Assembly: GCA_046484535.1 (NCBI GenBank)
Contig: JAWOIT010000035.1
Coordinates: forward strand, 1 to 29,676
DNA length: 29,676 nt
Reading direction: 5' to 3'
Source of the DNA: JAPHTQ01 sp046484535
GTDB taxonomy: Bacteria > Pseudomonadota > Gammaproteobacteria > Thiohalomonadales > Thiohalomonadaceae
Under the pieces are notes generated by a model. The model saw nothing but the letters and a program-made list of their open reading frames with translations, did no database searches and had not been told where the DNA came from. This document shows, piece by piece, positions 23,821 through 29,676 of the stretch (positions are counted from its first letter, which is position 1; every line of letters starts with the position of its first letter). A program made the position numbers and the translations under genes.

Positions 23821-24138
23821 TTATTCCATTGTGCAGAATACATTGCGCATCATGCTAATCAGCTGCAGAGTGCGCGCGTCGACGACTTTATAGAAGACAC
23901 GATTAGCGTCTTTGCGGGAAGAGAGGATACCCTTGTCGCGAAGAATGGCAAGATGCTGTGAGATATTACTCTGAGAGGTGCCGACGCGTTCAACGATTTC
24001 CTGGACGCTGACCTCCTGTGCGCCCAGAGTGCAGAGGATTTTCAAGCGCAGCGGGTGTGACATGGCTTTCAGGGAGCGGGAAGCTCGATCGATGTCCTCA
24101 TCCCTGGTAATCAAACCCATTTGTTCATTTTCTGACAT
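23821..24138 (-). CDS. ArsR/SmtB-family regulator, SqrR/BigR-like dithiol
   Basis: A 105-residue winged-helix regulator with a typical ArsR core (MSHPLRLKILCTLG; HTH EIVERVGTSQSNISQHLAILRDKGIL; wing DANRVFYKV). It lacks the ELCVCDL arsenic motif and obvious metal ligands. It has just two cysteines, Cys36 and Cys102, 66 residues apart. That is the spacing I recall for the persulfide-sensing pair in SqrR (41/107) and BigR (42/108). It is 78 bp upstream of the rhodanese-grxC-trxC-secB-gpsA series on the same strand, so autoregulation with that operon is likely. AGGG lies upstream of ATG 24138. The family call is firm; sulfane-sulfur sensing is inference. Confidence 0.88.
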   Translation of the reverse strand: MSENEQMGLITRDEDIDRASRSLKAMSHPLRLKILCTLGAQEVSVQEIVERVGTSQSNISQHLAILRDKGILSSRKDANRVFYKVVDARTLQLISMMRNVFCTME

Positions 24139-24416
24139 GTTCAGGCCCTAAAAGTGTGTAAAAAAGGGGGCAGCGGCAGCGGGCTTCATGCCTCAACCGG
24201 CTAGATTGCTGCCAATATCAGCAAAACAATATACAATAATGAAGCGTTTGAGAAGGGTTTTGCCTGAATCGGGCGGCAGGGAACCGGACTGTGAGGAGTA
24301 AGCCTGCAGTTTGGTTTTGCCTCAGGGGACCGCATAATAAGGATGGTCTGCGGTACTCGGGCTGGTAGAATAGTTTGGATTTGTAACAATAAATTGATTT
24401 TGGATTGATTCGATAT

Positions 24417-25985
24417 ATGTCCTCTCCCCAGCGTCATCGCCCCCTCCTTTTGACTGTGTTGGACGGGTGGGGTTACAGCGAAAGTGATCATTACAACGCC
24501 ATAAAAAGTGCCAATACACCCAACTGGGATAAACTTTGGAGTGAGTGCCCACATGCCCTGGTACGCTGCTCCGGCGCCGAGGTCGGCTTACCTTCCGGCC
24601 AAATGGGCAACTCCGAGGTGGGGCATCTGAACCTGGGCGCGGGTCGGGTGGTTTATCAGGAGTTCACCCGCGTGAGCCGCGCCATCAAGACAGGCTCTTT
24701 CTTCACCAATGCCACCCTGACCGAGGCGGTGGACAAGGCCATCGCCGACGATAAGGCGGTGCATATTATAGGCCTGCTCTCCCCGGGCGGTGTGCACAGC
24801 CATGAGCAGCATATCCATGCCATGGCGCGTCTGGCGGTCGAGCGCGGCGCCAGGAAGGTTTATTTGCATGCCTTTTTGGACGGGCGCGATACCCCGCCCA
24901 AGAGCGCCGCCGAATCGCTGCAGGCGATGGAAAAAGAGTTCGCCGAACTGGGTGCCGGGCGGATAGCCTCTATTATCGGTCGTTACTACGCCATGGATCG
25001 CGATCACCGCTGGCCGCGCATCCAGGCCGCTTACGATTTGATCACCGGCTGTAAGTCCGATTATGTGGCCAAATCCGCCGAGGCCGGCTTGGATATGGCC
25101 TATGAACGTGGTGAGACCGATGAGTTCGTCAAGGCCACCGCAATCCAGCCCGAGGGGGCCGAGGAGGCCTGCGTCAAGGACGGTGATGTGGTGGTGTTCA
25201 TGAACTACCGCTCGGACCGGGCCCGACAGATCACCCGTCCTTTCATCGAGGAGGATTTCGATTGTTTCGAGCGGACCCATAAACCCGGGCTCGGCATGTT
25301 CGTCAGTCTCACCGAATACAGTGCCGACTACACCATTCCCGTAGCCTTCCCCCCGGAGCGGCTGGTGAATGTCTTCGGAGAGGTGCTCTCCAACCTGGGT
25401 ATGCATCAGCTGCGTATCGCCGAGACGGAAAAGTACGCCCACGTGACCTTCTTTTTCAACGGCGGGCGCGAGGAACCGTTCGAGGGTGAGGACCGCATCC
25501 TGGTTCCCTCCCCCCAGGTCCAAACCTACGATCAGCAGCCGGGGATGAATGCCGGAGAGCTAACCGATAAGTTGATTGAGGCGATCGAGAGCGGCAAGTA
25601 CGATGTGATTATCTGCAACTATGCCAATCCGGATATGGTGGGCCACAGCGGTGATTTCGACGCTACAGTCGAGGCCATTGAGATCCTGGACGGCTGTATC
25701 GGCAGGCTTCAGCAAAGCATCAGCGAACAGGGTGGCGAGATGCTGATTACCGCCGATCACGGTAACGCGGAGCAGATGCGCGGTGAGAACACCGGCCAGG
25801 CCCATACCGCCCACACCGCCAATCCGGTGCCGTTTATCTATGTGGGCAAGCGCGAGATAAGTATGAGTGAATCGGGTACTCTGGCCGATGTCGCCCCTAC
25901 CATGCTGTATCTGCTGGGGCTCAAGCAGCCCAACGAAATGAACGGCCACAGCATAATTTATCCCCCTGCCGGGGAGGAGGCGTAA
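24417..25985 (+). CDS. gpmI: 2,3-bisphosphoglycerate-independent phosphoglycerate mutase
   Basis: A 522-residue manganese-dependent glycolytic enzyme interconverting 3- and 2-phosphoglycerate. The metal/catalytic motifs are VLDGWG (Asp16), the phospho-serine segment GQMGNSEVGH (Ser66), HSHEQHI, DGRDTPP, YRSDRAR, and the C-terminal NYANPDMVGHSG and ITADHGNAEQM. ATG 24417 is used although the frame opens at TTG 24405; the ribosome-binding signal is weak in both cases. It is divergent from the arsR block, with 278 bp between. It heads the gpmI-envC-ctpA-yibQ series known from other gammaproteobacteria. Confidence 0.97.
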   Translation: MSSPQRHRPLLLTVLDGWGYSESDHYNAIKSANTPNWDKLWSECPHALVRCSGAEVGLPSGQMGNSEVGHLNLGAGRVVYQEFTRVSRAIKTGSFFTNATLTEAVDKAIADDKAVHIIGLLSPGGVHSHEQHIHAMARLAVERGARKVYLHAFLDGRDTPPKSAAESLQAMEKEFAELGAGRIASIIGRYYAMDRDHRWPRIQAAYDLITGCKSDYVAKSAEAGLDMAYERGETDEFVKATAIQPEGAEEACVKDGDVVVFMNYRSDRARQITRPFIEEDFDCFERTHKPGLGMFVSLTEYSADYTIPVAFPPERLVNVFGEVLSNLGMHQLRIAETEKYAHVTFFFNGGREEPFEGEDRILVPSPQVQTYDQQPGMNAGELTDKLIEAIESGKYDVIICNYANPDMVGHSGDFDATVEAIEILDGCIGRLQQSISEQGGEMLITADHGNAEQMRGENTGQAHTAHTANPVPFIYVGKREISMSESGTLADVAPTMLYLLGLKQPNEMNGHSIIYPPAGEEA

Positions 25986-26015
25986 ATTGCCGCTATGGCT
26001 GTTCGGGAGTGTGCG

Positions 26016-27173
26016 ATGAGCGCCTCCGGGCAGCCTCACTGGTTGCTGCCGTTGTCGCTGGTGCTGTTGCTGGCCGCCTCACCGCTGGTTGCTGACGAAC
26101 GTCAGGCCAAAGAGGCCGAACTCAAGCAGCTACGTGAGCGAATCAGTGCGCTCCAGCAACAGCTAAGCAAGGTCCGCAACCGCCACGAGGCGCTTCGCAG
26201 TGAACTGCGTGAGACAGAAAAACGAATCGGGGTTCTCAATCGTAATATCCGGCGACTGGATGCTGATCTGGATACACGGAAGGCTCAGCTGGAGAAGTTA
26301 CAGAAGCAGGAGCGCGAATTGCAGCGCTCGGTGGCCGATCAGCGTGACTACCTCGCCGGGCAGGTGCGTGCGGCCTATGCCATGGGACGTCAGGAATATT
26401 TGAAGATTCTGCTAAACCAGCAGAGTCCGGCTACGGTAGGCCGGGTTGTTACCTACTATGATTATCTTAACGAGGCACGCAGCCGGCGCATCGAGCGGTT
26501 CAGTAAGACCATCCATGAGTTGGAGCGTGTGCGTAGCGAGGCGGAGGCGGAGGCCAAGCAGTTGCGGGAAGTGCGTGAGCGACGCGCCATTGAAAAATCG
26601 GCATTGGAGCAGAGCCGCAATCTGCGTGCGCAGGTGTTAAAAAAGCTCAAACGGGAAATAAACAGTAAGGATCAGCGGCTTGCGGGAATGCGCCGCGATG
26701 AGAAGCAGTTAAAGGAACTGATCCGGGCCCTGGCCGATGCACTGGCCGATATCCCGGCTGAGGCGGGGAACCGAAAGCCCTTCGCCAGTCTCAAAGGTAG
26801 AATGAAATGGCCCGTACAAGGTCCCTTACTGGTTGATTACGGCAGCACACGGAAGCTGGGAAAATTGAACTGGAACGGCGTGATGATCGGCGCCGGGGAA
26901 GGTCATGAGGTCAAGGCGATTTCCCATGGGAGGGTGGCGTTTGCCGACTGGCTGAATGGTTACGGTCTACTGCTCATTATCGACCACGGCGACGGCTACA
27001 TGAGTCTTTACGGTCATAACCAGAGCCTTTACAAGGAGGCCGGCGACTGGGTGGAGACCGGCGAGGCGATTGCCAGTGTGGGTGATAGCGGCGGCGCCGA
27101 CCGTGTCGGACTCTATTTCGAGATCCGCAAGGACGGCCGGCCCACCAATCCGGTGCGCTGGTGCCGTCGTTAG
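26016..27173 (+). CDS. envC: Murein hydrolase activator EnvC
   Basis: A 385-residue periplasmic protein: signal peptide (about 1-27), long coiled coil (about 30-245) and a C-terminal LytM/M23 domain (about 261-385). The LytM domain is degenerate like EnvC: LYFEIR replaces the catalytic HxH motif, so it should activate amidases rather than cut peptidoglycan. EnvC is recruited by FtsEX and switches on AmiA/AmiB at division. ATG 26016 is chosen for GGGAG at 6 nt; ATG 25995 lies just after gpmI. The next 133 bp before ctpA contain a stem-loop (27208-27239, GCCGGC arms) without a T-run, and a GGACAA/TTGTCC pair next to the ctpA ribosome-binding site. Confidence 0.94.
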   Translation: MSASGQPHWLLPLSLVLLLAASPLVADERQAKEAELKQLRERISALQQQLSKVRNRHEALRSELRETEKRIGVLNRNIRRLDADLDTRKAQLEKLQKQERELQRSVADQRDYLAGQVRAAYAMGRQEYLKILLNQQSPATVGRVVTYYDYLNEARSRRIERFSKTIHELERVRSEAEAEAKQLREVRERRAIEKSALEQSRNLRAQVLKKLKREINSKDQRLAGMRRDEKQLKELIRALADALADIPAEAGNRKPFASLKGRMKWPVQGPLLVDYGSTRKLGKLNWNGVMIGAGEGHEVKAISHGRVAFADWLNGYGLLLIIDHGDGYMSLYGHNQSLYKEAGDWVETGEAIASVGDSGGADRVGLYFEIRKDGRPTNPVRWCRR

Positions 27174-27306
27174 CTCAAGTGCACAGAAGTTGCCGAATTT
27201 TGGAAAGGCCGGCGATTCCAGTAATATTGGATAGCCGGCAAATACGACTAGATTAACAGGACAAGTCACCTTAAATGGAGTAAGCGGGTTGTCCCGGGAG
27301 TAATAC

Positions 27307-28647
27307 ATGAAATCACCAGCACGAATTTCACTCATCCTCGCCCTCGGTATGGCGCTGGGTGTCACACTGAGTATCGGCACCAATGTTCTGGCTGATCGCC
27401 AGGGTGGTAACGGCATGGGCGGCACGCTACCCCTGGAAGAGCTGCGCGGTTTGAGCGAGGTCTTCGGACGCGTGAAAGCCGATTATGTCGAGGAGGTTGA
27501 TGACAAAGAGCTGCTGGAAGGGGCGATTCGCGGCATGCTCTCTAATCTCGACCCCCATTCCGCCTATCTGGACAAGGAGGAGTTCAAAAGCCTGCAGGAG
27601 GGCACCACCGGCAAGTTCGGCGGACTCGGTATTGAGGTGACCATGGAAGACGGTTTCGTCAAGGTGGTAACCCCCATCGACGATACGCCGGCAATGCGTG
27701 CGGGTGTCGTGGCCGGCGACTTGATCATCCGTCTGGATGACACCCCCGTCAAAGGCATGACACTGGGCGAAGCGGTCAAGACCATGCGCGGTGAACCCGG
27801 GTCCGATATCACCCTGACCATTGTTCGCGAAGGCGCACAGAAGCCGGTGGTGATCACCGTCACGCGGGATATCATCAAGGTCGACAGCGTCAAAAGCCGT
27901 ATGCTGGAGGACGGTTACGGTTATCTGCGGATCACCAGCTTCCAGTCCAATACCGGTGAGGATGTGCACAAGGCGATCAGCGAACTGAAACGGGAGAACA
28001 AGGGCGTACTGAAGGGTTTGGTGCTGGACCTGCGTAACAACCCGGGCGGTGTGCTGGGGGCGGCGGTGACCGTCTCCGATGCGTTCCTCAATAAAGGCAA
28101 GATTGTCTACACCGAGGGGCGGGCCGAGAATGCCGTACTCGATTTTAACGCCACGCCGGGCGATGCCCTGGACAAGTCGCCGCTTGTGGTGCTGGTCAAT
28201 GAAGGCTCCGCCTCCGCTTCCGAGATCGTCGCCGGTGCTCTGCAGGATCACGAGCGTGCGGTCATCATGGGGGCGCGCACCTTTGGCAAAGGCTCGGTAC
28301 AGACCATCTTCCCGGTCAGCAACAGTGCGGCGGTAAAGATTACCACCGCCCGTTATTTCACTCCTGCCGGCCGCTCCATTCAGGCGGAAGGTATCGAACC
28401 TGACATTAAGGTTGAGCCCCTGAGACTGGCGAAAAGGGAAGATAACGGCCTGCAGTTGGTCAAGGAAGCCGACCTCAGCCGCCACCTCTTAAACGGCACT
28501 GAAGAAGATCCGCAGGAGAAGAGCGCGAAAAAAGAGGGTGAAGATGCCGACGATGAGTCACTCATTGAAAGCGACTATGTGCTGTATGAAGCCCTCAGCC
28601 TGCTCAAGGGACTGAACATTCTGCAACATCGCAACAGCGGGAAGTGA
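27307..28647 (+). CDS. ctpA: S41-family C-terminal processing protease
   Basis: A 446-residue exported protease with an N-terminal signal or anchor (about 1-28), the helical RVKADYVEEVDDKEL region, a PDZ domain (about 95-185) and the S41 core. The catalytic Ser303 (NEGSASASEI) and Lys328 (RTFGKGSVQT) are 25 residues apart, as in Tsp/Prc-type proteases. Such enzymes trim periplasmic proteins, including peptidoglycan hydrolases, which fits the envC neighbour. ATG 27307 follows GGGAG. The C-terminus has an acidic/lysine-rich linker. The stop codon overlaps the start of yibQ. Confidence 0.95.
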   Translation: MKSPARISLILALGMALGVTLSIGTNVLADRQGGNGMGGTLPLEELRGLSEVFGRVKADYVEEVDDKELLEGAIRGMLSNLDPHSAYLDKEEFKSLQEGTTGKFGGLGIEVTMEDGFVKVVTPIDDTPAMRAGVVAGDLIIRLDDTPVKGMTLGEAVKTMRGEPGSDITLTIVREGAQKPVVITVTRDIIKVDSVKSRMLEDGYGYLRITSFQSNTGEDVHKAISELKRENKGVLKGLVLDLRNNPGGVLGAAVTVSDAFLNKGKIVYTEGRAENAVLDFNATPGDALDKSPLVVLVNEGSASASEIVAGALQDHERAVIMGARTFGKGSVQTIFPVSNSAAVKITTARYFTPAGRSIQAEGIEPDIKVEPLRLAKREDNGLQLVKEADLSRHLLNGTEEDPQEKSAKKEGEDADDESLIESDYVLYEALSLLKGLNILQHRNSGK

Positions 28648-29480
28648 TGCAGTTTCGACGGATCTTCGCTCTGGCCGTTTTGCTGGCGGGCACCGCCAGT
28701 GGAGGGGTCTGGGCCGAGGAGCGGCATACATCAGTATCCGCTCCGGCGATGATCGCCCTGATTATCGATGATCTCGGGGATCGCTTGGGAGATGGTTTGG
28801 ATGCGGTGGCTTTGCCTGGTGAGATCACCTATGCGATCCTGCCGCAGACCACCTTCAGCCGACGCCTGGCTGAAGCCGCCCACGCCGCGGGCAAGGAGGT
28901 GATGCTGCACCAACCGATGCAGCCGGTCAGCGGCAAGGCGATGGGGCCGGGGGGGATGGCAATGGATATGACCCGGCAGGACCTGCTGGATACCCTCAAG
29001 GCCAACCTGGATTCGGTGCCTCATGTACGGGGTGTCAACAATCACATGGGCAGCCTGTTAACCCGGCATCCCGGGCATATGGACTGGCTGATGGGCGCCC
29101 TGCAGCAGTACGGCGGGCTCTATTTTATCGACAGCGTCACCACCAGCCACACCGTGGCACAGAAAATTTCCCGCGAAAATAATCTGCCGGGTATGCGCCG
29201 GCACATCTTTCTTGACCACCGGCGTGATCAGAAGACCATCCAGCGCCAGTTTGTGCGCCTGATCCAGCAGGCACGGAAGAGAGGCTATGCACTCGCCATC
29301 GGCCATCCTTACCCGGAGACATTGGCGGTATTGAAGCGTGTATTACCGTATATCGAGGAGTTCGGGGTCCGACTGGTGCCGGTCTCACAGTTGATTGCGC
29401 ACAAAGAGCAGCAAGAGGAAAGACTATGGCAAGCGTCCTTGTCCCCCTCGCACAGGGGTGTGAAGAACTCGAAGCGGTAA
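28647..29480 (+). CDS. yibQ: Divergent polysaccharide deacetylase family protein (YibQ type)
   Basis: A 277-residue exported protein with a signal peptide (about 1-23) and a divergent polysaccharide deacetylase domain: IALIIDDLGD, TYAILPQTTFS, EVMLHQPMQP, VRGVNNHMGSLLT, YFIDSVTT and YALAIGHPYPETL. The family lies in the NodB-like fold but its substrate is unknown; linkage to envC and ctpA suggests a cell-wall role. ATG 28647 is used, with GTG 28644 directly before it; either overlaps the ctpA stop, so translation is coupled. The 3' end overlaps the next gene by 55 bp. Confidence 0.92.
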   Translation: MQFRRIFALAVLLAGTASGGVWAEERHTSVSAPAMIALIIDDLGDRLGDGLDAVALPGEITYAILPQTTFSRRLAEAAHAAGKEVMLHQPMQPVSGKAMGPGGMAMDMTRQDLLDTLKANLDSVPHVRGVNNHMGSLLTRHPGHMDWLMGALQQYGGLYFIDSVTTSHTVAQKISRENNLPGMRRHIFLDHRRDQKTIQRQFVRLIQQARKRGYALAIGHPYPETLAVLKRVLPYIEEFGVRLVPVSQLIAHKEQQEERLWQASLSPSHRGVKNSKR

Positions 29481-29676
29481 CCATCATCGACCTGCTGGTG
29501 CGTGCAGGCATCGAGGTGATCACAGCCGGCCTTGAAGAGGGGCCGATCACCGCCTCGCGCGGTGTGGTGCTGGTGCCGCAAATGACACTCGATGAGGCAC
29601 TGAAGCGCGACTATGACATGGTGGTGCTCCCCGGGGGTATGCCGGGTGCCGAACACCTGGACAACGATCCGCGGAT
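29426..29676 (+). CDS. DJ-1/PfpI family protein, cut by the window end
   Basis: The first ~83 residues of a DJ-1/YajL-type protein: ASVLVPLAQGCEELEAVTIIDLLVRAG, containing the conserved acidic residue of the active site (EELE), then DMVVLPGGMPGAEHL. The nucleophilic cysteine expected further on lies outside the window, so activity (chaperone, deglycase or glyoxalase-like, all debated) cannot be judged. ATG 29426 has AGAGGAAAG just upstream and lies inside the yibQ 3' end in another frame, a 55-bp overlap. Confidence 0.92.
   Translation, partial: MASVLVPLAQGCEELEAVTIIDLLVRAGIEVITAGLEEGPITASRGVVLVPQMTLDEALKRDYDMVVLPGGMPGAEHLDNDPR

Overview
The window looks like a gammaproteobacterial chromosome segment of moderately high GC, probably from a Chromatiales-like or sulfur-oxidising lineage. 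The grounds are the block glnA / DUF4124 gene / glnL / glnG, the order rhodanese-grxC-trxC-secB-gpsA, the order gpmI-envC-ctpA-yibQ, and a set of sulfur-relay genes (TusA, a ThiI-like thiolase, rhodanese, and an ArsR regulator with a persulfide-sensor cysteine pair). This placement is inferred from gene content; no search was run.

Layout. 1-415: a plus-strand clpX fragment runs straight into a minus-strand MazG-like gene, a junction that breaks both. 438-4340: glyS and glyQ on the minus strand, separated by a small GxxExxY nuclease-like gene. 4418-7056: a ThiI-like PP-loop/NFACT-R-type protein, TusA and a cation efflux protein. 7044-12068: nitrogen regulation, with NtrC boxes and sigma-54 promoters ahead of both glnA and glnLG. 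12258-19274: an envelope/fimbria-like cluster with a DUF1566 protein, three DUF4402 proteins (four DUF4402-like units), a PapD-like chaperone and an 886-residue usher-like outer-membrane protein. 19305-21007: pyrD (minus) and trmL (plus). 21012-24138: minus-strand block arsR, rhodanese, grxC, trxC, secB, gpsA. 24417-29676: gpmI, envC, ctpA, yibQ and a truncated DJ-1/PfpI gene.

The least ordinary signal is a dispersed repeat family. Five inverted-repeat pairs (ten arms) are built from 2-4 copies of an 8-9 nt unit, roughly CRCARAGR. They lie at 438-569, 2668-3127, 4130-4340, 5468-5595 and 20834-21007, always between genes, and five arms lie within 0-7 nt of a stop codon. Four pairs enclose about 75-140 bp of non-coding DNA. 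The fifth encloses the PDDEXK-like GxxExxY gene and sits inside the normally contiguous glyQ-glyS pair. This suggests a nuclease-bearing element with non-autonomous relatives.

Other points of interest are the DUF4402 chaperone/usher-like cluster, whose subunits end in a strand with penultimate Tyr, and the ArsR regulator with Cys36/Cys102 upstream of a rhodanese/glutaredoxin operon. No rRNA, tRNA, CRISPR array, classical insertion sequence or phage gene was seen. The only stretch over 300 bases without a gene is 4045-4417, which holds repeat pair C and otherwise nothing I recognise.
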